Source: Takakia lepidozioides (taxonomy: Eukaryota; Streptophyta; Takakiopsida; Takakiales; Takakiaceae). From it: a DNA stretch of 64,000 bases. Numbering within the stretch: the first letter of the stretch is position 1; each line of letters starts with the position of its first letter. The notes beneath the pieces were generated by a model. It was given only the letters and a program-made list of their open reading frames with translations, ran no database searches and had not been told where the DNA came from. Where the stretch lies: NCBI GenBank assembly GCA_030704615.1, contig CM060731.1:51336001-51400000 (forward strand), read 5' to 3'. This document shows positions 10,318-19,902 of the stretch, piece by piece. The translations under genes were made by a program, and so were the position numbers.

Positions 10318-12477
10318 GGGTTCTGGTTGCAAACCAAATCCTTTTGGCAAGCACATGGTTCATTGCTTCTCTTTGGTCCCCGGGTCCAGCCCTCTTCAAG
10401 TCCCTCAAGGCTCTCATTAGAAACTTCATTTGGGGAGCAACGTACGTGGATTCATCTCGTCGGGCAAGGATCTCATGGCGGCAGTTGTGCCTCAAGAAAA
10501 ATGAGGGGGGCCTTGGTCTCCTTCACCATGAGACTCAAGTTTCTGCTCTTCTCGCCAAATGGGTGCCTCGTGCCCTCTCGCACTCTGCCCCTGGAGTTCA
10601 ACGAATCAACATTATGAGCATCATTCCTTCCTCTTCATCCCTCTGGCGCCCTTCTCTGCAATGGGCGGTTCCTGATAAATCTGCCAATAAACACTCTTGT
10701 GCAGGGTCCAGTGTCTGGCCTGCCATCTAGGCTGCCTGGCACAAGGTCTTCTTCAATCCCCCCCCCCCCCCCCCCCATGACTTGGGATGAATCTATTAGG
10801 CAACCTCTTTTTGAGAATGGGTTGCAACAAGGTCTGGCTTCGTGGTCTGCTAGATGGGCACCCTGGGAGCATCATGGCATTGTCACTTCAGGGAATGTGT
10901 GGGGCCTTACAGGCCCTTTGAATGTGTACTTCGCCGAGCAATATGTGGGTGCACGGCGTGCTCATCTCACCTGGGGGACTATTATTGATGCCATTCCAGA
11001 TGCGTGGAGCTCTCTGCTTCGCAATCTTATTTGGAATACCCCGACCTAGAAGGGTTGCAAGGACTCCTTGCCCGCTCGCATCTTGTTGATTACTTCCTGT
11101 GATAATGATCTTGCTCATGGGCCTAGTTTTGAAGTTCATAGCTGTGGTAGGCTGGTTTACTCTGATGATCTATCATGGCCCATGAACCTTCTTTTCTCTG
11201 TTCGTATTCTGGATGGGAAGACATGTGACATTGACCCATTACCTGATCATTCCCGCTCGACCATCAGCTTTGGGCACGATCCTCTTGGCTCTTCTAGTAT
11301 AGGAAAAGCCCCTTGCTGGATCTTTCTTTTGATCCGGGGAAATGGAAATGGTCTAGTAACAACTCCTTCTTTAACTACTCAACTAAATTGGGTTACTCGT
11401 TGTCCCTGTGCCTTTCTGTTCCCACTAAGAAATGGGCTGCTAAAGGCTCCATGTAATGCCTTTCCTGGTGAATTGGGAAAAATTATGGAAGCATATTTGG
11501 GCTCCTCAGAGGGCAGCCAAAATATCGGGTTTCCTTTGGAAAATTGGTAACATGATTCTCCCTGTGGGTTCATCCTTGGTCCCCTCAATCTGCTTGCTCC
11601 ATTTGCAATGAAGGATTGACCGACTATTTGGAGCATTGTCTTTTTAGTTGCAGGTTTGCTTCTAGCATATGGTCTCGGATCAGGGCTTTTGTATCAATAA
11701 CACCAGGAAGGGGCTTTGGAAGGACTTGAGAAGTTTGTCCACCCAAACCCATGAGGAGGAAACCAGTGTCACAATTCATCTACTCAATCTCCATCAGGGG
11801 CAGCTCTGGTCCAAATGTGCTATTTGGTCATGCCTTCGCTCTCTCTCTCTCTGGCAAATCTGGAAAACTCGTTGTGCTAACTTATTTTTGGGCACAGCCC
11901 CCTCCATTGCTGCTTCATTGCAGTTTATTTATTTCAATCTTCTAATTGAAGGGCGTAAGGCTTGGGAGGTTTTGGTTGCAGCTCTTCTCAGATGTTCTAA
12001 AGCTAATCGTTTCAAGTTCATCAAGCTTTTGACTCCACGTGGGGTGGGCGCGGGATCATCTGCTCCAGCTATTCCAACGAAGGCACAATCTGGTCCTTCG
12101 GCATTCCCATGGCATGGTGCTTCACCTAATCACTGGCCATCTCCTGCAGATTGTGATGATGACGGCGCCACCGAAAACTCAGGAGCTCCAAGATTCAAGC
12201 TCACTTAGAATTCGAGGCTCTTAGGGCTAAGCGCTGATTAGGCTTGGGTTTAGGATGCTCTGTCTGATCCAATCATGCTCTGTCCTTGTTCGCAGATCTT
12301 TGTTCTCTGACTTCCTTGGTAGTTGTTGTTGTCGTCTTTTGTGACACTGCGATCCTGAAGTGACCTCACTTTGTACTCCTCATGGCCTGGAGGTTATTTT
12401 CTCCTCGTTATTAATTTGATTAAAATGGCCTCCGTCCCCTTTCCTTAAATTTTTGTTTAAAAAAAAAAAAAAAAAAA
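10318..12477 (+). mobile_element. 5'-truncated L1-like LINE with poly(A) tail
   Basis: Fragments of a LINE ORF2 downstream of the polymerase core are visible in shifting frames. At about 10390-10560 there is 'LIRNFIWGATYVDSSRRARI', with 'LCLKKNEGGLGLLHHET', a hallmark of plant L1 reverse transcriptases. Near 11560-11660 there is a zf-RVT-type Cys/His segment ('CSICNEGLTDYLEHCLF'). Many frameshifts and a run of about 19 C (10758-10776) break the frame. The element ends in a run of 19 A at 12459-12477, as expected for L1-type retroposition. The endonuclease and most of the polymerase are absent. A different LINE family occupies the gene introns farther on. Confidence 0.75.
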
Positions 12478-12850
12478 CTCGACTGGTTTTTTGTGTTCAT
12501 AGTCGAAGATAAGTTGGCGCGGACTAATAGTTTTTTTTTTCCCCTCTCTGATGAACTTAAACCCAAACTGATTTTAGTCGAAGGCGCCGACTAATAGTTT
12601 ATTTTATTTTATTTTCCCTCTCTGATGAACTTAAACCGAAACTGATTTTTTGTGTTTATAGTCGAATATAAGTCCCAACTAATAGTTTTTTTTTTTTTTT
12701 TTTTTTTTTCTCCCCCCTCCCCTCTTTGATGAATTTAAACCCAAACTGAATTTTTGTGTTCATAGTCGAAGATAAGTCGGCGCCGACTAATAGATTTATT
12801 ACTATTATTACAATTTGTTTTTAAATTGTTTACCTCTCTGATGAACTTGT
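12478..12850. repeat. Tandem repeat, about four degenerate units of 75-110 bp
   Basis: Units share 'catagtcgaagataag', a 'gcgccgactaatag' core, a T-rich stretch of variable length, and 'tctgatgaacttaaaccc'. Four copies are seen, with T runs from about 10 to 24 bases. The array starts immediately after the poly(A) tail of the LINE. Confidence 0.75.
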
Positions 12851-13362
12851 ATGAGTTCAAAGAACCAATAATTTTTGCATGAAACAATTTCTTTTCTCTT
12901 TGACACTTGTAGTTTTTTAAGTTTGTCGTGGCAGAGATTGTTTAATATGAAGTCGATGCCGACTACCCAGCGACGGTGGGTCTATGCATGGATTGCTAAG
13001 TATGATTTTTGCTATCTCCTTCAAGGATACTGCCGCTGCAGTCTTCTTCGGACCATTATCTAATTGGTAGTTGAAGTCCGTTGGAGACCATCCCTTCAAA
13101 GTGAATAATCTCACAATTCATTGAACGAAAATTTCCAGTATCGGAGGGAGTTCAAAAACGTGGTTCATTAGGCATTTTGTCATCTTCGACATCCCTTCCG
13201 GAAGTTACGTACAGATCGCCCATACCTTTGCTAACGATTATGGTAAAGAAAATTATGGGTGAAACCATGGAGGGAGGTCACTACAGAAACTGCCATGTTA
13301 CACAATTTTTGGTCCACCCATCTGTGCTTTTACCCAGGTCGTTGGTGATTGTGAACAGCTGC

Positions 13363-14290
13363 TCATTGAGTGCTCGGGGTTCCTCTTATGCTGTGTGGAC
13401 TTTGACATTTTCTGCGTCCAGTTCGCTCATGACGTTGTTGTTCAAACTTCTCCTGCCATGTAGCACGAGTGCTCTCCGGGATGTTGTATTGCTTGAGGAG
13501 ATTGTCATATTGAGCTTGCAAATCATTGATCAGGGCCTTGTGGTTGCAGGGTGGTGTGCATGCCGCTTCCAACTCTGCTTGGTGCTTGCGCTGAAATTCT
13601 TCCTACATTGTGAGTAGAGTCTTAGAAGGAATATAATTGTTGGCCCGACCAATGAGGTTGGTGGCACATTGTAGTGCTGCAACTGTTTGTGCAATTACGT
13701 TGCCCGGGACGTCTTCCAGTCCCTTAGTCCCTCGGTGTCTGGGACATTGTGTAGCAGCATCAGGTCCAAGCCGAGGTGCATCTCCTGGTGAGTGGTCTGC
13801 TTATGTGGGGTTGATGTTGCCGCTGTTACTGCTGGTGGTTTTGCTTGCACCTCAATAGTTTGCAGAGCTTCTGCATTGTTGTCTGGAGCAGCCTCCGTTG
13901 GGGTGGTCTTTTCTTCCTCCCTGTTGCCTTCTTTTTGATGCAGAGTTGACTCCAGGATGGAGTCAAAGTGTAGTTCTTCCTGCTAGGCTCAACATGCTGG
14001 GTCCGCCATGGTCGGTCCGTGGTTTCTTTGCAGCTCCCCTAAGTTCATCTCCTAGGGTCACTGAATCTCCCTCGTCTTCAGTAGTGATTGTTGCACTCAT
14101 GATGCCGAGAGTGGCCCGTTCTTCTGCTGTGAGGTGAACAATGTGCCGAATCATGTAGCAGAAGTGGGGTCGCCGTTGTTTGTGTTGTCCGTCTCTTCTT
14201 TTAGAGAATTCTGTTGAGTTCGGATAGCAGATTCTTTAGGAGGTATCATGCCCAATTGACAGGTTGTCCATTGGGGCCAAGCAACACCTA
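13363..14290 (-). pseudogene. Degraded coding-like stretch with coiled-coil segment, family unknown
   Basis: Minus-strand translation gives protein-like text spread over shifting frames. Near 13690-13630 there is 'VIAQTVAALQCATNLIGRAN', followed by a TAG near 13613. Then comes 'EEFQRKHQAELEAAC' and a Gln/Glu/Lys-rich helix ('LINDLQAQYDNLLKQYNI', 'ATWQEKFEQQRHERTGRRK') ending at 13363. Between about 14150 and 13700 two different frames both look coding ('HLTAEERATLGIMSATITTE', 'KTTPTEAAPDNNAEALQTI'). The helix suggests a coiled-coil structural or gag-like protein. I do not recognise the family. It sits directly downstream of the ORF 14288-14800 on the same strand. Confidence 0.4.
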
Positions 14291-14800
14291 CTCCAGGAAC
14301 CCCTTGATATAATAGTTATTGTTGTGGCTGAGGCAAAACAATGAATTCAACATTGGGCTGATTCTACCAAATCCTGGAGTTCGGCAGTGATTGCAAATGT
14401 ATCTTTGATGTGGTTGGCTCAAGTCATTGAAGAGATCTACAAGGACAAACTTATGTAGCGCATTTGTCAAAGACGGAGTGTCATCACATGATAATGGAAG
14501 ACGGTGGCCAAGTATGGCTCTGTGAGCAGGATCTGTGTATCGCGCGCATGTGTAGTGCGGGTGCATACATTGTAGTTCTATAGGAATTATCTGCACAATT
14601 TTGTCATGCTTGAGGTTCCATTCGAGGGTGGTGATGAAGAATCTGAGGCCGAGACTCTCCAAGATCGCCTGCGTAGCTTCGTTCCTATCAATTTTCCTTA
14701 CAACCGGGCTGAGCTCGAAGTTCACACTTTCGTAAGGACTTTGGTTCTTCCGTTTGACGCCCGTTATTCTCACCCGGTAAGTTGCAGCAAGGAATTGCAT
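14288..14800 (-). CDS. Unrecognised 170-aa ORF, coding-like
   Basis: The ATG at 14800 (MQFLAATYRVRITGVKRKNQ) opens a 170-codon frame of balanced composition with segments such as 'LSPVVRKIDRNEATQAILES', 'FVLVDLFNDLSQPHQRYICN' and a single CNHC pair. A longer frame extends upstream to 15343, but that part has poor composition, so I take this ATG. It ends at a TAG, after which coding-like sequence continues on the same strand. The TAG may therefore be a mutation rather than the natural end. No family assignment. Its neighbours suggest a decaying element rather than a host gene. Confidence 0.35.
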   Translation of the reverse strand: MQFLAATYRVRITGVKRKNQSPYESVNFELSPVVRKIDRNEATQAILESLGLRFFITTLEWNLKHDKIVQIIPIELQCMHPHYTCARYTDPAHRAILGHRLPLSCDDTPSLTNALHKFVLVDLFNDLSQPHQRYICNHCRTPGFGRISPMLNSLFCLSHNNNYYIKGFLE

Positions 14801-15934
14801 GATCAATTTTTGCAGTAACAATAGCATGGTGTGGTAAGAACAGAAAAGAAATTGCGTTGGAAGCAATTGCCAATGTAGGGAAGAGAGGGTTTTTGAGTCC
14901 TGCAGGGGTTTAAATAGAGAATCCGACATCATGGGATTCAAATGAAATACCCTAGAGTTCTTCATGCATGTAGCTGTATTTGAGGTCGTAGCCATGCTGT
15001 GATGTTTCATTTCATTTAAAGCGCTCGGGGCTTTAAATATTCTTTCAGCCATTATCAAGAAGCATCCCGCTTCCCGTAACGATTTCGTGAGCCAGTGTTC
15101 ATCCCTTCGCTGGATGATTTTTGGTCTTTGTCGTTGTTTTTTTCTTTTCCGTTCATTCTTTCGAGATGACAAGGTTTTAGGAGGGTACGACATTCTTGGA
15201 GGAAAATGCGGTGGCATATTAATACAGTACATGCAGCTGTGGTTGTCGTTATTGCCTTCTGCCATCTTTCTTTGCGCTGTTGGGCTATGTTGTCGTTCCC
15301 GCTTGCTTTGATGATGAATTGTAGTGGTGTAGCCACATCGCATTCGGCTTCCCTGTCATGTTCCCATCCATCAGAGATTTGTTCCCATTCATGGATTACT
15401 GCTCGTGGTCGTTGTTGAGTCGTGATGGATCGTGGTAATTCTTGTAGAATAGTAGGAATTACTGGCGAAGCTACGATTTAAAAAAAATTTAGTGTATTTT
15501 TCTATTGATATACTCTGTGATACCTTCGATATTGCTGCGATAGAGCAGTGTTCTTCGATATTTTGTATGCAGCCGATAGTCTATCATTGACTGGATGATA
15601 GAAAAAATGGATGAATGATTATAGAGGATGGATAAAAGAGGTTGAGCGGTTATTAAAGTTGTTGGAGCACTATGTTATATATTGCGTTCATGTGAAGCAG
15701 ATGGTGTCAGTTGAGCCAAAGAGCCGTGACCAGAGAGCCAGAGTCGAGATAGAGTGATTTCTCAATGGTAGATTAATACTGCGTTCTTGTGATGTTGTGT
15801 TTGTGAAAGAATAGAAGAGAAGAAGGAGAAAAAGGAAGTTCAATTCACTTTGTGTTGTGTGAAGAATAGAATGATGGAATGTGGGTCCAATTCTGAATGT
15901 AATGGTTGAAGAATTATAATTATGTGAGATAGTG

Positions 15935-16222
15935 AGAATGTGTACAAATGGAGAGGATAAAGATTCTAAACGAGAATTAATTCCTGGTTTACCCAGAGAA
16001 ATATCGATTCGGATATTTAAGAGTTTATCCTGCAATGAGGCAGAGTTAGTTTGAATAGAAAGTGTGAGTAAAGTCTGGAGAAAGGAATTATCAATTCTAT
16101 ATAAACATCGTCAATTGGGGCGTGAGTGGATTAATATGTGGTGTTGTCCTTTGGATGGTTATCCGGAGTTCATAAAGGGGCAGATTAAGGACTTGAAGAT
16201 AGAAAGTCTTCGATTGGATTAA
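15935..16222 (+). pseudogene. F-box ORF, unit 1 of 3 (in-frame TGA)
   Basis: The ATG at 15935 opens 'MCTNGEDKDSKRELIPGLP', then the F-box core 'REISIRIFKSLSCNEAELV', an in-frame TGA, and 'ESVSKVWRKELSILYKH', with a TAA ending at 16222. The pattern LPxEIxxxIFxxL...VSKxWR is that of an F-box, which docks proteins onto SKP1 in ubiquitin ligases. The length (about 95 codons) leaves little room for a substrate-binding domain. The nonsense codon falls in the linker between F-box helices, so this copy is broken. Confidence 0.55.
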
Positions 16223-16257
16223 CTGGAAGAGAATGACAGTGAAGTAAAACCATTTGC

Positions 16258-16566
16258 ATGACAGAGAGCAATGATGAGGGAATAAAAGAATTATCAGAGT
16301 TGATCACCGGATTACCATATCATCTATTAATAAGAATCTTTCAGAAGCTTTGTTGTGGTGATAAAGAAGTATTTTAATTACAATTAGTCAATAGAGGATG
16401 GTACAGGGAGTTATCAATTCTATACAGGAATTGTTATTGGAAGCACAGTTGGTTGCAAATATGGCATAGACCTTTTGAAGACTATCCTGAACTTATGAGA
16501 GAATGGAATAATACCTTTGGTGAGGGAAAGTCTCTGGAGGAACTGAAGAAACAAGATTGGTGGTGA
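16258..16566 (+). pseudogene. F-box ORF, unit 2 of 3 (in-frame TAA)
   Basis: The ATG at 16258 begins 'MTESNDEGIKELSELITGLP', followed by 'YHLLIRIFQKLCCGDKEVF', an in-frame TAA, then 'LQLVNRGWYRELSILYRN', 'WLQIWHRPFEDYPEL' and a TGA at 16564-16566. It is clearly homologous to units 1 and 3. The stop falls at almost the same alignment position as the TGA of unit 1. It begins 35 bases after unit 1 ends. Such close head-to-tail packing without introns is unusual for plant F-box genes. Confidence 0.55.
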
Positions 16567-16602
16567 AGCACAATCAATGGTGTTGTGTGGAGAGGAGAAA
16601 GA

Positions 16603-16929
16603 ATGGAGGACCCTATAGAATTAATTACTGTATTACCTGATAGTCTATCGATAGATATCTTTAAAAGACTGCGATGTAGTGACATAAAGATAATCAATCT
16701 ATGGCTTGTGAGTAAAGGCATTCGTAACAGTAAGGTTCCCCCACCTGGTTTTAAACTATGTCCTTATTGCAATTTACGTTATCAGCATAAGAAGGCAGAG
16801 ATCCCTGAATGCTTTTGGAGTAAGAAAAGGAAGAGTGGGACGATTGAACTTCCGGGTGTGAAGCCAACGAAAAGCGGAGATGCTAGCTCTGGCGATAGCT
16901 CAGGAGGAGCATATTCAATTGTCACCTGA
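16603..16929 (+). CDS. F-box ORF, unit 3 of 3 (frame intact)
   Basis: The ATG at 16603 gives 'MEDPIELITVLPDSLSIDI', then 'FKRLRCSDIKIINLWLVSKG', with no internal stop where units 1 and 2 are interrupted. The F-box is followed by a 'CPYCNLRYQHKKAEIPECFW' segment that could be a small zinc-binding knuckle, and then a Ser/Gly-rich end (108 codons). It starts 36 bases after unit 2. It is the only one of the three units with an open frame. Coding-like text continues beyond the stop in other frames to about 17310 ('PLNVPPIAPLALPIVPSIVP'). Confidence 0.5.
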   Translation: MEDPIELITVLPDSLSIDIFKRLRCSDIKIINLWLVSKGIRNSKVPPPGFKLCPYCNLRYQHKKAEIPECFWSKKRKSGTIELPGVKPTKSGDASSGDSSGGAYSIVT

Positions 16930-17313
16930 ACAGGAGAAGACGCCAACGACACTCGAATTGTCTGTTGCAAGAAATCGAGGAGATCACCTTGTTTTCTCAA
17001 TAAAGAAAAAGGGGTTATGGGGAATGAAGGAATCCCCCGTGAGAGCGGAGCATCAGGCTAAGGCCAGGGCCGATCGATTGGCAGTGTGGATAGCACGACG
17101 TGCATTATTAGCCCACACAGATAGCTGCATCGGCACCACTTAACGTGCCCCCTATTGCACCCCTCGCACTACCTATTGTACCATCTATTGTACCAGCACC
17201 AATGGCGGCTGTACCGATCGCGGCCGCTCTTCAATCAATCCCAGTGGTGGTGAATGTGGGAGGACCCAATGATAGAACCGTCAATGTATCAAAATGCCAT
17301 GAATATATAATTT
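16880..17313 (+). pseudogene. Coding-like tail in two frames, unknown
   Basis: One frame (16880-17143) reads a charged segment ('RAEHQAKARADRLAVWIARR'). Near 17120 the protein-like signal moves to another frame with an Ala/Pro/Ile/Val-rich run ('QIAASAPLNVPPIAPLALPI', 'AAALQSIPVVVNVGGPND') up to a TAA near 17313. A single frameshift would join them. No family recognised. Confidence 0.3.
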
Positions 17314-17334
17314 AGGGTGCCAAAAGAGCAGAAG

Positions 17335-17800
17335 TCGGGGTGAATAGTAGATTAGCTCAAATTTTTATTTATTTTTAGCTCAATATTATTGGCGGTCGCA
17401 TGTAGATATTAAAAGAAACAAACTAGTTACGACCGCTGGTTTTTAGCAGTCGCAGCTCATTAAAAAATACATAAATATATGCAACCGCCAATATTTGGTA
17501 GTCGTATGTTATTATTTTTTAATAGCTCCCACCGCCAAATTTTGATGGTAAAATATAATTTAAAAAACACAAATAGCTATGATCGCCAAAATTTGGCTGT
17601 CGCAGCTAATTAAATATACATATAATACAAACAACTACCAATATTTTGCGGTCGCAAGTAATTTAAGGAAAAAAAAAAACCTACGACCACCGAAATCCAG
17701 CGGTCACAGTTAACTATGAAATACCTATAATGCAAGCGACCACCAATATGTGACGGTCATGTTTTTATTTTATATAAATAAATTATGACCGCCGATATGT
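17335..17800. repeat. Array of GACCGC/GCGGTC palindromic units
   Basis: About eight imperfect hairpin units of roughly 55-65 bases, each with 'acgaccgc' or a variant, 8-15 AT-rich bases often reading 'caatattt' or 'aaattt', then 'gcggtcgcag' or a variant and a spacer such as 'attaaaaaatacataaatat'. Successive units differ by point changes. This resembles the subterminal repeat field of a large plant DNA transposon (CACTA-like). No terminal CACTA motif or transposase could be confirmed. Confidence 0.6.
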
Positions 17801-18389
17801 AATTAAACATTACATAAAATTTTAACTCATGAGTTTATAATTCTAGAGTCATCGTAGCCAGGTCATCGTAGACACGTCATCGTCGTCGTCAATTTCTTTG
17901 GAATCTGCCTGGAATGCCCGAAAAAACCAAAAATGACTTCTTGAGCTCAAGCTCAAGTGCGGTGTTTGATGGACTAAACGGGGGTAAGTAGCACCTTCAC
18001 CATTTGTATGGGGCTCTCCAGCTTAGAGAATCTCTTGATGTTGAATTAGATTTGTGGGCTTTTGATTGTTGACAGTGGGTTCACAAGGAAGCAACTATGC
18101 TGCCCTTAACGGTTGTCTTCAGAAGCTCTAGGTTTTCCATGGAATTTCCCAGGTTGTACATTCGCTGTATTGAATGAATGCGTCGTCGGATCTAGGCTCG
18201 GAATTGTGTTGTGCAATTCAGTGGGCGAAGAAGCAAGAAAGCGCATGCGATCGTAGGCAATGCCGATAACTGTTATGTCTGGCATGTAGGTCAACGCTGG
18301 AGCATGGAACAGCGTTGACAGGATTGTCACACCTGATCATTGTCACAGACCACTCCAGAATCTCCAGTCTACAGACATAAGCTGAGTTT

Positions 18390-18730
18390 TCAACCATCTA
18401 CCCATGTAGGTTTATTGTAGCTATTGATCCACATGGAATCATAGGTCATCTGGAGCTTGAAGTCCGCCCTCTTGGATGAACCTGTCCACTCACACACTAT
18501 CCCTGCTCCTTCAGCTATCCATGCCTCTGCACAAATCATACATACATCCTTGCCTTGCTTTTCTTTCAACCATGGAGGATTCAACCGACCATCCACCCAA
18601 AGGACCTCTTGTGTGTGCTGCTTGTGTTTGTAGTCAGGTGGTCTTGGATTGGTCTGTGATGAGAACCACCACAGTGCAGCTGAGCAGCCATAGAAACTCT
18701 TTCGAACATATCCAAACTTACAAATATTCT
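18390..18730 (-). pseudogene. OSB-type PDF-motif pseudogene fragment
   Basis: The minus strand reads 'NPRPPDYKHKQHTQEVLW' and 'VDGRLNPPWLKEKQG', the PDF motif of plant organellar single-stranded-DNA-binding proteins (OSB family). About 45 residues on, a second, weaker unit follows ('RADFKLQMTYDSMWI...KPTWV'). The OB-fold domain of OSB proteins is not present. Upstream the frame runs straight into antisense mitochondrial rRNA sequence, so the gene is truncated by or joined to that NUMT. The nearest relative in the window is the PDF exon pair at 54.5-55.0 kb. Confidence 0.6.
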
Positions 18731-19226
18731 CCTTTTCACCTTCCAGCACCGGGCAGGTGTCATACTCCATACATCGTGTTACCACTTAGCAGAGTCGTGT
18801 GTTTTTAATAAACAGTCGCTACCCCCTGGTATGTGCCACTTTTCTGATCCAAGAACAGGAAAGCACCCCTTCTCCCGAGGTTACGGGGTCATTTTGCCAA
18901 GTTCCTTCAACATGGTTCTCTCAAACGCCTTAGTATACTCTACTTGTTCACCTGTGTTACAATTTGTTTGGTACTGGAAGAGTCATATTTCTCCTAATTC
19001 CACCAAGTTTATTCTTGGAAGTCCACCGACCTGCCCAATCATCCAATTCACGAGTTAAATGAATAAAAAAAAAACCTATGGTTTGGTAGCCAAAGCAACT
19101 TCGTTGCTTCTGTGTACCATTCAGACTAAGCCCTTTTGGAGGTTCCTTAGGGATCGATTCATTTTGCGTAGGTTTATTGAACGCAAAAAATCAAACTTTT
19201 GGTGATCGTGTTTTTCACATTATTAG
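18728..19226 (-). pseudogene. Second nuclear copy of mitochondrial 26S rRNA
   Basis: Reading the minus strand, this is the same mitochondrial large-subunit rRNA region as at 9.56-10.03 kb. It extends farther 3', through 'ctgtttattaaaaacac', 'gtggtaacacgatgta' and 'gcccggtgctggaagg'. It differs from the first copy by substitutions and a deletion of about 12 bases near the 'acacaggtgaacaag' segment. It lacks the inverted duplication. Confidence 0.8.
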
Positions 19227-19254
19227 CATATATATTTTTTAATTTTTCAAGTGT

Positions 19255-19395
19255 CAAAGCAGAACATTTTGTAACTCATTCGCCTCCATGGCGCTTAAAT
19301 GAAAGAGGTTATTTTCTCCTCTCACTACTAAGGGGCCTGATTTATGAGCTGTCGCTCCCAGGTGTTTCCTCTTTAAAAAAACAAAAAAACAGAAA
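19255..19395 (+). mobile_element. SINE fragment, same family as 8.2 kb
   Basis: The 3' part 'aaggggcctgatttatgagc...ctcccaggtgtttcctcttt' followed by an A-rich tail matches the end of the SINE at 8.2-8.4 kb. The tRNA-like head is absent or too diverged to see. Confidence 0.45.
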
Positions 19396-19902
19396 AAGAA
19401 CAAAATCATTTATATATAGATATATATTTCATATTATGATTTCTGCATGGTCAAATTCAGGCAGAATAGGGCGATTAGCGATAGGCTTGCACCAATCATA
19501 CAATGCAGCGGACATACATGCTACCGTACGATGACGCGTCAACTTTTCAGTGGATGGCCTATATGGTTATATCCGCTTGTCGCAGAGTCACATACTTACA
19601 TTCTGCACTGGAGCGCACTGAAGTTGCAACTCGTCTGATGATTTGCAAGTACCTCTTAACGTTCTCTCCGAAAGATCTCCGGAAGCGTTTTTGTACACAC
19701 GTCGTGATTGTTTGCTTGGAGATTTGCTTTGAAAATGCTCCCTTCTATTAGTACTTCCAAAATGCCACGTGAGGCTTCTCCTCGGTAGTTTATCGAAAGC
19801 GTTCTCTCATTGCAACATTTGTTGACGAGGGATAATTATAGACTGACCTGAGGTCCTGTTTGTTATCCTACAACTCTCCAGTGGAAAACGCTTACTGCAG
19901 AC

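Noticed and set aside
14801-15343. N-terminal extension of the 14288-14800 ORF
   Set aside because: Composition changes abruptly upstream of the ATG at 14800 (Lys/Arg/Asn-rich, no recognisable segments). The ATG at 14800 is the more credible start.
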